From: Casuarina equisetifolia
Lineage: Eukaryota; Streptophyta; Magnoliopsida; Fagales; Casuarinaceae
Direction of reading: 5' to 3'
DNA length: 64,000 nucleotides
Assembly (NCBI GenBank): GCA_028551475.1
Contig: CM052361.1
Location: forward strand, 23,077,491-23,141,490
The position numbers were made by a program, and so were the translations under genes. Numbering within the stretch: the stretch's first letter is position 1; each line of letters begins with the position of its first letter. Positions 1-12,745 of the stretch are shown here, one piece after another. The notes under the pieces are model-generated. The model saw only the letters and a list, made by a program, of their open reading frames with translations, did not search any database and was not told the origin of the DNA.

Positions 1-1770
1 ATGTTTAAGCCCTCGTAAAGTTCTAGTGTACATTTACCCATTCTGCAAAATACTTTGCAATATTAGCACAATTTATCTATATACCAATGAAAGAATTAGA
101 TTTAGATAAGCAACTTATAACCACTTTGCCAACAGTAATCCAATATACGAAAGCTGGAAAAATGGAAGAGCGTAAAACCACAACTTAGCACTATCCTACC
201 AAAAATGAAATCTCAAAACTACAATTGAACTCATGGCAAAGCAAAATAAACTGCCAAGAAAACCTATGTACATCTAAGGACTTTTTGCCCTTTACTTAAA
301 GCACCCAAATGTACCGCAATAAGAGACAGCAGGAGGTAAGTTGATAAGATCAAGAAAATTAGTCAAAATTAGGGAAGCAAGTTGAGATCATTCTAGCTGA
401 ACATGGCTAATTCATTTGTGAAGAGCGGTGGCACCTGCTTATAGTCTAGCAACATGAAAACGAGATATTTTAGATAGGTGCTTTTCTAACTTCTGCAATC
501 TAAACTGAGGCTGGTTAAAAACGGTAAGAAGCATATGAGGTAACATGAAGGCTGCAAAGCTCATTAACAAAATGAAAATTTAAACAAAAAACAAGCTCTT
601 TAGAAGCACAACATTTAGCCGGTCTTCTGTGAGAGCTTTTGTAGAAGCTTCATCTCTAATAAATTGCGGAGACTTTCAAAAGCTACATTTCACAAACAAC
701 AAATATGAAAATACTGCACCTAACACTGGGAACTGACTAATTAGCCTCTGCCTGGGCACATCAGTACCGTAAATGTCAAACTACGTTTACTTGATTAAAC
801 TGCCAATTTTCTTACCTATTACCTAGGGGTCAGATTTGTGCATGGACATAGTACAGACTAACTAGAACAAAAACCATAGCAACTTTGATTCCTCTTTCCC
901 CCGGAGACACGTTAATCTTACATATCTAAAGCATTTCAAAGCTCATCTATCAATTTCGAATCTGATGAAATATTGAGTCTCACGAGTACTGCATTATTGC
1001 TCTCAGAGACATCTAAGCATGGTTGTTAAGGCATAATAATCAAAAAGCAACATGTTTGGCCATTTGGATTTTGTTAAATTGGTTAACCGATGTTTGGTGG
1101 GGTTTTTATCAGAACGGAGATTTCACTATTATGGAATCACCGACTTAACCATATGTATTAGTTGCACATTGCCTTGGGCTAAGTGCGTCTATTTTCGCTA
1201 CCATTCTCAGAGAGATCCTCAAGATTTTGCAGGTAACTGAAGCTAAACATCCTTAGTAGTTTTTTCTACGTAAATATTCGTGACTAAACTCCAACGTGAT
1301 AGAACTGGAAACTCCAAACATTTCACATTCACTTTTTCATTCCGAGACGCATTCCAAATAATATTCCTCAAAAATCAATATATGCAACAACAGATAGGCA
1401 AAACAGAGCCTAAAGTCTTCACGCATTTGTTCAGAATTCAAAATTACCCAAATAAAGTCATCTGAATTTATGGAGCCAACTCCCATCTCAACCATGGACA
1501 GAGCAAAACAGAAACTTTAATGGATGAAGTGCGTAATTCAGCAACTTACCTCTTATACACATCAGAATGATTCTTCAGAGCAAGTTTTCGATAAGCCCTA
1601 TTGATTTCGTCCAGAGTTGCAGAAGGAGACACCCCCAAAACCTCAGAAGGAGACTCTCTGCGACTCGCTTTCAGAGGAGTAACACTACTTCTTCTTGCCT
1701 TCAGCTTGCAACTCCACAAGCTGCAGAAGGGTATCGAAGATTTGGTTTCATTTTGCAAAGAGACAAGCAA
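1..1770 (-). pseudogene. J-domain (DnaJ-like) protein gene remnant, copy 1, cut by window edge
   Basis: The first exon, 1550-1770, encodes the start of a J domain: a VLGVSPSAT stretch, then a helix-II-like RAYRKLALK. The catalytic His-Pro-Asp that stimulates Hsp70 ATPase is here His-Ser-Asp. The exon ends at a GTAAGT donor, but compared with the copy at 6.4-9.2 kb it lacks one G just before the splice site. The minus-strand sequence at 1-40 aligns with the second exon of that copy and contains stops (TAG, TAA). The remaining exons lie outside the window. Between the two exons is about 1.5 kb of intron, still clearly similar to 7.6-9.06 kb. No ATG is in frame with the J domain. The family is probably a plastid J-domain protein. 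I infer a dead gene. Confidence 0.7.
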
Positions 1771-2597
1771 ATGGTGAGGAAGATACCTGAAGCAAAGGTA
1801 AGAGAGTCAGGGAAGGATGGCGTGCTGTGTCACAGGCAGAGCCACTACCTGCACGTTGGTGAAATAATCTCTGAATCTTCTTATGTCATGAAGATTCTGC
1901 AAGATTCTCCGCCACCAAGCACGTTCCTTCGCCATTGGCCCGGTTCTTCTTGATGAGTATAGATCACAACCCTCGACGGTCAGAAATGGTTGTCGGATAA
2001 GGCCCCGTGAATTTACTGGAGCTCTTACAACTGTCGTTTTCAAATAAAACAGCTACTGTACGACAGTTCCTAACTGTGACTTTCCAAGCCATAAGATTAA
2101 TGTTTTTCTTTAAAAAAGAAAAAAAATTAAGATTTTGATCCCCAAAATATTATTTTCAAGAGAATAGTTTAATTTTTATCATTCAAAGAAAGTGACACAA
2201 AAGGGAGTGAGTTTCAAAATAGATCCCGATTTTTCTACAATCATATTTCATCCTTACCTTCTTAATCAATCTTTCTTCAGCCACAAAAACACTTTCAACC
2301 ATTTAATCCTTCAAAACCTAGCTCTCGATGTTAGAAAAGTAACCAACAAACAAGCCACCATGAACAATATCAAACAAGTTATTCAGTAATATAGGCTATT
2401 AAATACAAATATCGTGCCTTAAGACAATGGCAGCATTCATACATGGATTCATATTTAATTTTTACATGACGCAAAAACAAACACAAGCTAGTCTTGATAA
2501 AAGTTGGGAAGTTGCATCTTGTGGGTATGGCTATTGGCTCAACTCCTTACTTATGGATGCTTGGCTTACACAACATTCTTTGTTACACAAAAGATGG
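1771..2597. other. Intergenic, between J-domain remnant and RLP 3' end
   Basis: This stretch lies upstream of the J-domain remnant and downstream of the minus-strand RLP. It is co-linear with 9.25-10.18 kb, so it belongs to the duplicated unit. Open frames here are short and show no domain. Confidence 0.6.
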
Positions 2598-4908
2598 TCA
2601 ATGGAAGATCTTGAACAAAATGTTGTCAACATATTCATAATAAGATATCCTCCATCTCTTCCAAAACATAAGAGGTCCAACGATAACCCCAAAACCAAAA
2701 ATAAATCCCAATTCTACACTTATATATTTCCACTCAATTGTTACTTGAGATTTTGTATGAGTTGTTTCATGCTTTAAGGGTGATAATCCTAGCTCATTTT
2801 GTGTGCATTTGGATTTCAAAGGAAGGCCACATAATTTTTCATTCCCTTCAAAAGATGTTTCTGAAAATGTAGAAAATTGCTTGGCTTGTGGAATTTGACC
2901 TTCCAACCGATTGAATGAAAGGTTGAGAACAAATAAAAAGATAAGACCATTAGCAAGCTGTTATGGAATCCTACCAATAAGCTTGTTGCATGAAAAGTCA
3001 AGGATGTTGTTTTCAATATGGATCTTCTCTAGCTCTCTCTTTACACCTTTGATCATCAATATCACCTTATCTTCATAAAAAAAAAAATAATCGCCAAAAA
3101 ATTGAAGGTCATCAAGCATTGAATGGGCCTCATTTTTATCTTCCATTATTGCCTTCAAAGTAGACAAGAACACTATTGGAAGCTTCTCATCAAAATTGTT
3201 TGAAGAGATGTCCAAAATTTGAAGCACTAGCCATGAGCTAATAGGCTTAGGATGAGTAATGCTTCCATAAAATTTGTTTTGATCCTAAAACAAGCACCCT
3301 CAATGCAATTATGTTCTTCAAGTAAAATGGGAAGGTACCCTTGATAAAGTTATTCCCAACATCCAATAACTGCAACCTTACACAATTTGCCAAATATTTT
3401 GGTAACACCCCTTCGAGATGATTTTCATTCAAAACTAAACTTTCTAGTCCACATTCATCTTGAAATGCATCAGGGATGGTGCCATTAAGGTTGTTTCTCC
3501 CCAAATTCAATGCCTTACGTGTTTTGCTCATCTCAACCAAGCATTGTGGAATTGTGCCACTTAGGAAATTGCTAGACAAATCCAGAAAGTTGAGATTTGT
3601 AGCATTACAAATTGATTTAGGGATTCTACCATAAATTTTATTATTTGAAAAGGATAAGATGGTTAGGGAGCCAAGAGAGTTGCCAATGCTATCTGTTATG
3701 ATACAATGGAAATTATTATTTGAGAAATCCAAGTATCTGATGGATGGGAGAATTAAAAGCTGCCCTTGGAGTTGGTTGGAGTGTAGGTCTAGGAAGCCTA
3801 AATAAGAAAGATTAAGGATAGGTCCATTCAAATTCACTAGATTGTTATTAGAGAGATTTACATAATTGAGACTAGGATTTTCCCAAAACCAAAAAGGTAT
3901 ATCTCCATAGATTTGGTTACTAGAGAGGTCTACGGAATATAATCTTGATTGGTTTCTCAAGAAATTAGGAAAAACCTTCAATTTGCAATAAGCCAGGCCT
4001 ATGGTGTGAATTTGGGGAAATGAGGACAACGAAAGATTTAATCTATCATACTCAATGGACAAGTTATTGTTTGAAAGATCTAGGCATAAAAGATTTCTCA
4101 ACTTTTGGAAGACATTAAGCTGAAAACTGCCGTTGAAGTTGTTCCGAGAAAGTGAAAGACTCCAAAGGTCTTGGAATTCAAAGATCCACATAGGTATTGG
4201 CCCATCTAGTTGATTGCTACTCATATCAAGGTTCTGTAAAGGATAAGAAGAAACGTACGAGAATTTATTGAGCTGACCAGAAAAGTGATTGTTGGAAAGT
4301 TGTAACTCGCGCAATGATTGACTAGGAAATAGAGAACTTGGTATATTACCAATCAATAAATTGTAACTCAAATCAAGATTATTTAAATTCTGAAGTTCTT
4401 CCAACTGAGTAGAAGTAATCTCACCACTTAGATTATTGTAAGAAAGATCCAAAGAAGTCAGATTCTTGGCTCTACTAAATGATGGAATTGATCCATTGAA
4501 ATGATTGTGTGATAAATCCAGCTCGGTCAATTGAGTGAGATTTGCCATTGAGTTTGGAATTGATCCACTCAAGTTATTAGACGCCAAATATAGAATCTGG
4601 AGATGCTGAAGACCAAAGAGTTTGCTTGAGTCATTAAGCCCGCCCGAGATGGATTGACCTGCCAAGTTGAGACCAATAACACATCCATCATCGCACCTGA
4701 CCCCTTCCCACGAGCAACATTCAATACTTTGATTCCAGCGAGCAAGTTTTGGGGAGGAAGCAGGATTGAACACAAGGCCATTCTTCAGTTGGAGCAACAA
4801 GGACTGCTGATTGCCCGAACATTGGCTAGGCACTGCAAAAACATTAAAGGGAAAACAAAGTGTGCAAAAGGATATTAAGAACACAAATGAAAGGAACGGA
4901 ATTCTCAT
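2598..4908 (-). pseudogene. LRR receptor-like protein (RLP) pseudogene 1
   Basis: RLPs are cell-surface immune or developmental receptors with an LRR ectodomain, one membrane helix and no kinase. I chose the Met at 4908 because it gives a signal peptide (residues 1-25) followed by the N-terminal cap motif CCSWEGVRC at residues 64-72. Many 24-residue plant LRRs follow. The tail has the membrane segment and the basic stop-transfer FWKRWR. Lesions: one extra A near 3285 shifts the frame after the VLVLGS motif, and a TAA at 2961-2963 replaces a sense codon before the last LRR. Two blocks are missing relative to paralogues: several N-terminal LRRs, and about 48 residues between two near-identical LDxSCNK motifs. 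The transcript would give a secreted, truncated ectodomain. It pairs with the J-domain remnant in the duplicated unit. Confidence 0.85.
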
Positions 4909-6367
4909 TGTAAGCTGTAACAAAATACATCCACACAATAAAGGATGAAGAGGTGATGGAGTTATAGGGCGCTCAGAAGGGTGAAGTGAGAACACGACCT
5001 TTTTGGTCTGTGACGAAGTCTTGGCCGGCTAGAAATCAACGGTGTTCGGTATGCGACAGTAGCCCGAACTTTGAACACGGAGGTTGAAGAAGAAAAAAAT
5101 AACAAAGTGATAGAGACATGTTGAATCGTGAGCAAAGGTCACTATGCCATGCCGATTATCCTTGCTTGATTCGTAAAAGGACTTTTCAATGTCAAATCTA
5201 AAACACGGAGTCTCAAAAAGAGATATTTACAATGAATTAAAAAAATGAAAGAAAATGGGAAAGAAAAGAGGAATGGAGAAGATGAGCAAGTGATCCCACA
5301 AAATCTCAGACATTGAAGAGAGTATCTTAAGACTCAGAGTTAAATACAACGTACACTAAAAATGTTTCGAAAGGAAGAATCTTCAGGAGCATCAATGGCA
5401 GATGATGATGGTTCCAAAGGACCTTCCATCACCGTTGAGACTGCTTCAAGTTCCTCGAACTCACTGCGCGTAGGAGATTGCCAGGGAAACAAACAAAGAA
5501 TAAAAAATTCAGTCGGGGGATTAGTTAAAAGAGGGCAAATTCTACCCGGTCTGTCTCCGAGCTCATTGAACGCAATCCACGAAGTCAATCTATTCTTTCT
5601 AGAAATGAGAAAAAATTGTCAGGAAGAGTCACAAAAGTCATATCTTTCCTGTCCAAGAAAATAAAGAGCAAAGTAGAAGAAGGCTAGCCAATTTGATAGA
5701 GATAATAGAGAAGTCCAGCAACAGCCTTGTCCCACTTACACAAGATAAGAAAGACCAGAGAAATAAAAGTCTTGTCCACTTAATGAAAGTAATGAATAAG
5801 TCAAGTTCTATTATTTTCTTATAAAAAAATAATAATTTTATAATATTAAGAAATGTCTCTATATTTTTATATACTACTTTTTATTAATGTAAACTTATAT
5901 TTCAACCAAAAAAAAAGACAAAAATTTCAGTACAGAACATAAAGATCAAATGGGAAAAAAATACGAAAGTTATTTATGACATTCTCCACAAAAATATTGA
6001 TCTACGTAATCTTCAACTCAGCAAGATTTCTTTCTATCCAAGTTAAACAGAAACAACCAATAAATTTGTACTGAGCACAAAATTTCTTCTTTCACCATCC
6101 ACCGCTCAACACTTGAAACTCAGTTCTTGGGGATTGAAAAGTGAGCAACTGACAAGCAAGCAACCGAAGAAGAACATTACTTCTTTTTGTCTTCACAAAA
6201 TACAATAATAGAAGTTATGCGATTTGTGCGATCAATCGAACATTCGGTAACACTGCTTGACAAACCCAAATATAATGCCTTATGATAATGGTGGCACTAA
6301 TACATAGATTCAACATTTATTTTCTTTTATATCGAACTGTTACAAATATGAGCTAATGATAATAAAA
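4909..6367. other. Upstream region of RLP 1; no gene recognised
   Basis: Contains the leader and promoter side of RLP 1. The stretch around 5580-5660 resembles 14.09-14.17 kb upstream of RLP 2, so the duplication includes upstream DNA. An open frame at 5362-5664 (+) is Ser-rich and low in complexity; I do not call it a gene. From 5800 on the DNA is AT-rich with A-runs. Confidence 0.5.
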
Positions 6368-9229
6368 CTAAAAGCCTTGCATCTTCCCACGTCCTCCATC
6401 GCTGCAATATGAATCACCCTCTTCATCAGTTATGTTCAGTTCTTTCTCAAGCAATTCCACAAATTCCTTTCCAATTTCCTGCCAATTGAAAATATACAAC
6501 AATTTTTCACACTAAATCAAATCTGAAATTTTTGAACGACATTCTTCCATATGGTGTGGTAGCACGCACGCATAATAACTTAAATCTGTGAAGAAAGTTA
6601 TCAGATGATTATGATCATATAGAGATTAATACTGAAAGTTATCAGATGATTATGTTCTACCTATTGTTAACTGACCATTCCTCAAAAGATTACCTGCAGC
6701 ATAAAGGTCTTAATTATAAGAACGTGAAGAACAAATCTGAATTGGCAAAGGATAAGATAGAAGGTCGGAAGATCTTTTTCAAGCATGTCGCGATCTATCA
6801 TTTTGAACAAAAAAAGAAAAAGAAGAAGAAAAAGAAAAAGAAAAGTTCTTGCACAGGAAATAAAATAATTTGATGCCATGCAGGGAATCAAGGCATAAGA
6901 AGGAAATCAAAGGTAATGGAGACATGGAACACGAGAGTATACCAGGCAGGAAGTTTATGTAAATGAAGTAATGAAGGAGAAGACTTGTGGTCTAGAGGCT
7001 CATTAGAGTATCCCTGTGTAGCAGAAGCGATCCAAGTTATTGATCCAAACATCATGGTGCATCTTGAAGCTCTTCCAACACTCACTGTTGAAACGCAGTT
7101 GGGTGGATGGTCAGCATAAAATTTGACCGGCCCATTGGCCTAAGAGATCTTCATCACATAGATAGTAAGTTATTGATCCAAACATCATGGTGCATCTAGA
7201 AGCTCTTCCAACACTCACTGTTGAAACGCAGTTGGGTGGATGGTTAGCATAAAATTTGAAGTTCCACATAACTAGCTGTCACTAGATGGGTGGTAGTGCC
7301 ATCAGTGCACCAATTTCTCATTTTTCACCAAGTAGATCTCTCATAAAATATACACCTTCATCACATAGATAGTAAGTTATAAAAGAGAAAATGGGGTTCA
7401 ACTTACAATTTCATAACGCGCCATTACCAAAGCCGTAGAACTCTTTTCCATCTTGTCCTTTCCTGTGTTGGCTTCCTTCAGCGCCATAATAGGAATAATC
7501 AGAATTGGTATTCCCAGTGTCATGTTTCCTCTGAGATTCACAATCCAGTAATGTAGTGTATGGATGTTTAGTCCTCATAAAAGTCAACGGTACATTTACC
7601 TTGTAGCAAAATACTTTGCAATATTAGCACCATTTATCTATGTGCCAATGAAAGAATTGGATTTAGGTAAGCAACTTATAAGCACTTTGCTAACACTAAT
7701 GCAATATACGAAAGCAGTTAAAATGGAAGAGCATAAACCCTCAGCTTAGCAGTATCCTACCTAAAATGGAATCTCAAAACTACTATTGAACTCATGGTAG
7801 AACAAAATAAACTGCCAAGAAAACCTGTATACATCTAAGGACTTCTTTGTTCTTTATTTAAAGCACCCAAATGCACCGCAATAAGAGACAACAGGAGGTA
7901 AGTTGATAGTATCAAGAAAATTAGTCAAAATTAGGGGAGCAAGTTGAGATCACTGAAGGACGGTCAAGTAGTTTCTCCTTCTGGCTGAACATGGCTAATT
8001 CATTTGTGGGGACTAGCAACATGAATATAAGAAATTTTAGATAGGTGCTTTTCTAACCCTCCAATCTAAACGGAGGTTGGTCAAAAGCGATAAGAAGCAT
8101 ATGAGCTAACATGAAGTCTGCAAAGCTCATTAACAAAATGAATATTTAAACCAAAAACAAGCGAAGCTTCATCTCTAATAAATCGATACTTTCAAAAGGT
8201 ATATTTTTCAAACAACAAGTATGAAAATTCTGCACCAAACACTGGGAACTAACTAGCTAGCCTCTGCATGAGCACGTCAGTACAGTAAATGTCAAACTAT
8301 GTTTACTTGATCAAACTGCCGATTTTCTTACCTATTACCTAGGGGTCAGATTTGTGTATGGGCATGGTACAGACTAACTAGAACAAAAACCACAGCAACT
8401 GTGATTCCTCTTTCCCCTGGAGACACTTTAATCTTACATATCTGAAGCATTTCTAAGCTCTTCTCTCGGTTTCAAATCTGATGAAATATTGAGTCTCAGG
8501 GAATACTGCATTATTGCTCTCGGAGACATCTAAGCGTGGTTGTTAAGGCATAATAATCAAAAAGCAACATTTTTGGCCATTTGGATTTTGTTAAATTGGT
8601 TAAGAGATGTTTGGTGGGGTTTTCCTCAGAACGGAGATTTCACTATTTACGGAATCACCGACATAACTATATTTATTATTTGCACATTGCGTTGGGCCAA
8701 GTGCGTATATTTTCGCTGCTATTCTCATAGAGACAAGATTTTGCAGGTAACTGAACCTAAATGTCCTTAGCAGTTTTTTCTACGTAAATATTTGTAACTA
8801 AACTCCAACGTGATAGAACTGGAAGCTCCAATCATTTCACATTCACTTTTTTCATTCCCAGACGCATTCCAAATAATATTCCTCAAAAAGCAATATATGC
8901 AATAACAGATATGTAAAACAGTGCCTTAAGTCTTTACGCATTTGTTCAGAACTCAAAATTACCCAAATAGAGTAATCTACTTCGAATATATGCACCGAAA
9001 TCCCATCTAAACCGTGGAAAAAAGAAAAACACGAATTTTAATGGACGGAGTGCTTAATTCAACGACTTACCTCCTTATACACATCAGGATGATACTTCAG
9101 AGCAAGTTTTCGATAAGCCCTCTTGATTTCGTCCAGAGTTGCAGAAGGAGACACCTCCAAAACCTCATAAGGAGACTCTCTGCGACTCGTTCTCAGAGGT
9201 GTAACACTACTTGCCTCCTGCTTGCAAAT
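6368..9229 (-). pseudogene. J-domain (DnaJ-like) protein gene, copy 2, three exons visible
   Basis: Exon 1 (9071-9229) encodes a good J-domain start, ending HPDVYKE at a GTAAGT donor, with the catalytic His-Pro-Asp intact. Exon 2 starts at 7599 after a CAAG acceptor and reads FMRTKHPYTTLLDCESQRKH, then an aromatic and glycine-rich stretch ending FYGFG. Exon 3 (6368-6478) follows a CAG acceptor and encodes EIGKEFVELLEKELNI plus an acidic tail and TAG. Such tails occur in plant J-domain proteins predicted to be plastid-located. Damage: a TGA at 9230-9232 lies in frame upstream and no in-frame ATG is present. A TGA at 7411-7413 ends exon 2 unless the GT at 7426-7427 is used. The linker usually found between FYGFG and the tail was not found. 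Better preserved than copy 1 but probably not functional. Confidence 0.65.
7037..7261 (+). repeat. Local direct repeat of about 90 bp inside J-domain copy 2
   Basis: A block containing AACATCATGGTGCATCT and CAGTTGGGTGGATGG occurs at about 7037-7123 and again at about 7172-7261, with only a few mismatches. The linker CATCACATAGATAGTAAGTT at about 7152 recurs near 7357. This is a recent local duplication in intron sequence. Confidence 0.8.
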
Positions 9230-9232
9230 TCA

Positions 9233-10181
9233 GAAGGCTGCAGATGGGTATCGAAGATTTGGTTTGATTTTGCAAAGAGACAATTGAAAGGTGAGGGAGA
9301 GACCTGAAGCAAAGATAAGAGAGACAGGGAAGGATGACATGCAGTGTCACAGGCAGACCTGCTACATGCACGTTGGTGAAGTAATCTCTGAATCTTCAAG
9401 TGCTCATGTCATGAAGATTCTGGTAGAGACATGTTGCGCTTTGGATTTGGAGTTCTCCGCCTCCGGCCATGTTCCTTCGCCATTGGCCCGGTTGTTCTTG
9501 ATGTGCACGGATCTCAACCCTTGACGGTCAGAATTCGTTGTCGGATAGGGTCCCATGCATCTACTCGAACTCTTACAACTATTGTTTACAAATCAAATGG
9601 CTACTGTACGACAGCTCCTAGCTGTGACATTCCATGCTATGAAATTAAGGTGTTTCTCCCTCCAAGTGAAAGGGCTGAGGAAAAGGTTTCCGTCTCTGCA
9701 AAAGTTTTGATCTCCAAACTATTCTTTTCTAGAGAATATTTTAGTTTTAACATTTAACGAAAGTGACCGAAAAAGGAGTAAATTTCAGAAAATGTCTTGA
9801 TTTTTCTACAATCATATTACATCACCACATTCTCAATCAATCTTTCTTCATCCGCAAAAAGACAACCATTTAAGCCTTGAAAGCTTTGCTCTTGAGATTA
9901 GAAACGTGAGTAATAACAAACAAGCCACCAATAACAAATACCGGACAAGCATGAGTAATATAGGTTGTCAAATACAAATATCATGCCTTCAGGCAATGAC
10001 AGCATTTATTCATGGATCATTCATACATGGATTCATATGTTATTTTTGCATAAAACTCAAACAAACAAAAGCTAGTCATGAAAAAACCGGGGAAGTTCCA
10101 TCTCGTAAGTATGGCTAGTGGCTTAACTCCTTATTTATGGATGTTTGGCTTCTACAATATTCTTTATTACAACAAACATGG
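9233..10181. other. Intergenic, upstream of J-domain copy 2, downstream of RLP 2
   Basis: Co-linear with 1.78-2.59 kb. Open frames at 9291-9524 and 9431-9757 (+) are unrelated to known domains and are not conserved between the two copies. I see no gene. Confidence 0.5.
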
Positions 10182-12313
10182 TTAATGGAAGATCTTGAAC
10201 AAAATGTTGTCAACATATTCATAATACCTTATCCTCCATCTCTTCCAAAAAATAAGGGGCCAAATGATAATCCCAAGGCCAAAAATAAATCCCAATTCAA
10301 CACTTACATATTTCCACTCAATCAAATGAACTATCTCATACATTGTGGGTGGTAATTTGGGCTTCTCCTGTGTGCATTGTGATTTGAAAGAAAAGCCACA
10401 TAATTTTTGATTCCCTTCAAAAGAGGTTTCTAAAAATGTAGAAAATTGTTTGGGTTGTGGAATTTGACCCTCCAAATGATTGAATGAAAGGTTGAGCACA
10501 GATAAAAAGATAAGACCATTAACAAGTTGCTCTAAAATCTTACCTATAAGCTTGTTGCATGATAAATCCAGTGACTCAAGATGGTTCAAATTTCCTAATG
10601 ATGGTGGGATTTGTCCTGTTAAGGCATTGTGTGACAAGTTAAGAATGTAAAGCATTTTGAGTTCTCTCAATTCTTTAGGCATAGGACCATTAAATTTATT
10701 GCATGAAAAGTCAAGGACGGTGATTTCAGCTTGGATCTTCTCTAACTCTCTCTCCACACCCTTGATCGTCAATATCACCTTATCTTGAAAATAATGGTAA
10801 ATACTAACATAATGACGGTAATAAGATTGGGCCTCATATTTATCTTCATAATATTAAGCACTTGGGAAAAATAAAGGTCGCCAAGCTCTAGATAAGCCTC
10901 ACTTGCGTCTTCCATCATTGCCTCCAACATACATAAAAACATTATTGGAAGCTCTCCACCAAAATTGTTTGAAGCAATGTCTACAATTTGAAGCATTTGC
11001 CATGGGTTGGTCGACCAAGGGTGGGTAATGCTTCCATAAAATTTGTTAGATCTCAAAACAAGCACCCTCAACATGACTGTGTTATTCAAGAAAAATGGGA
11101 AGGTACCCTCAATATGGTTGTTCCCAACACCCAACAATTCCAAGCTTACACAATTGGCCAAAGATTTTGGTAACTTTCATTGTAGATGATTTTCATTCAA
11201 AGCTAAACTTCATATACTACAATTTTCATAAAATGTGTTAGCAATGGTGCCAGTAAGGTTGTTTCCCCCCCAAATTCAACACCTAAAGAGTTTCACTTAT
11301 ATGAATCAAGCATTAGGGAATTATCCCACTTAGGGAATTGCTAGACAAATCCAAAAACCTGAGACATGTGGCAGTACATATTGATCCAGGGATGCTATCA
11401 TAAATTTTATTATTTGATAAAGATAAGATTTCTATTGAACCAAGGAACTCACCAATGTTAGTTGGTATGGCAAAGTGAAGATTATTTTCTAAGAAATCCA
11501 AGTAAGTGATGGATAGGAGAATTGGGAGTTGCCCTTGGAGGTGGTTAGAGTGAAGATCTAGGTATCTCAAAGAAGAAAGATTAAGGATAGGTGCATCCAA
11601 AGTCACTACATTGTTACAAGAGAGATTTACATAATTGAGATTAGGTTTTTCTCAAAACCAAGAAGGTATATCTCCATAGATATGGTTATTAGAGAGATCT
11701 ATTGAGTATAATACACACTGGTTTCTTAAGAAATTAGGAAATACCTTCAATTTGTATGAAGCCAATCTTAACACTTCAATATGGGGAAATAAAGGCAAAG
11801 AAAGATTTAATTTGTCATACTTAATTGACAAGTTGTTGTTTTAAAGATCGAGAACTAAAAGATTTTGTAACTTTTGGATGTCACTAATCTTAAAATTGTT
11901 GTTGAAGTTGTTTTGGAAAAGAAAAAATATCCAAAGGTCTTGCAATTCAAAGATATGCATAGGTATTAGTCCCTCTAGTTGATTGCTACTTAAATCAAGT
12001 ATATTTAATGGACAAAAAGAAATGTTGGAGAATTTTTTAATTAAACTTGAAAATTGGTTGTTGGAAAGGTTTAAATATGACAATGACTAACAAGCAAATA
12101 AAGAACTTGGAATATTACCATTTAATAAATTGCTACTCAAATCAAGCCAACTTAAATTCCAAAGTTCTTCCCATTGAATATAAGTAATTTCACCACTCAA
12201 ATTATTCCTAGAAAGGTTTATATACGTAAGATTCTTGGTTCTACTAAATGATGGAATGAATCCATTAAAAATGTTGTTTGCCAAGTTCAAGTAAGTCAAT
12301 TGTGTGAGGTTTT

Positions 12314-12745
12314 CCATTGAGTTTGGAATTGATCCATTGGAAAGGTTGTTTGCCAAGCCCAAGTATGTCAATTGTGAAAGGTTTGCCATTGAGTTTGGAA
12401 TTGATCCTTTGAAAATATTGACTGTCAAGTCCAAGTAGGTCAATTGTATGAGGTTTGCCATTAAGTTTAGAATTGATCCATAGAAAAAGTTGTTTGCCAA
12501 GCCCAAGTAGGTCAATTGTGTAAAGTTTTCCATTGAGTTTGGAATTGATCCATTGAAAAGGTTGTTTGCCAAGCCCAAGTATGTCAATTGTGAAAGGTTT
12601 GCCATTGAGTTTGGAATTGATCCTTTGAAAATATTGACTGTCAAGTCCAAGTAGGTCAATTGTATGAAGTTTGCCATTAAGTTTAGAATTGATCCATAGA
12701 AAAAGTTGTTTGCCAAGCCCAAGTAGGTCAATTGTGTAAGGTTTG
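12314..12745 (-). repeat. Exact tandem duplication of three LRRs (2 x 216 bp)
   Basis: Two adjacent 216-bp units, 12314-12529 and 12530-12745, differ at only a few positions. Each encodes three 24-residue LRRs, so 216 equals 3 x 72 and the frame is kept. The encoded order is a SIPNSM repeat, a SILNLM repeat and another SIPNSM repeat. A further, diverged unit begins at 12746. Confidence 0.93.

Noticed and set aside
5362..5664. 100-codon Ser-rich open frame
   Set aside because: Not conserved in the duplicated unit upstream of RLP 2 and has no motif.
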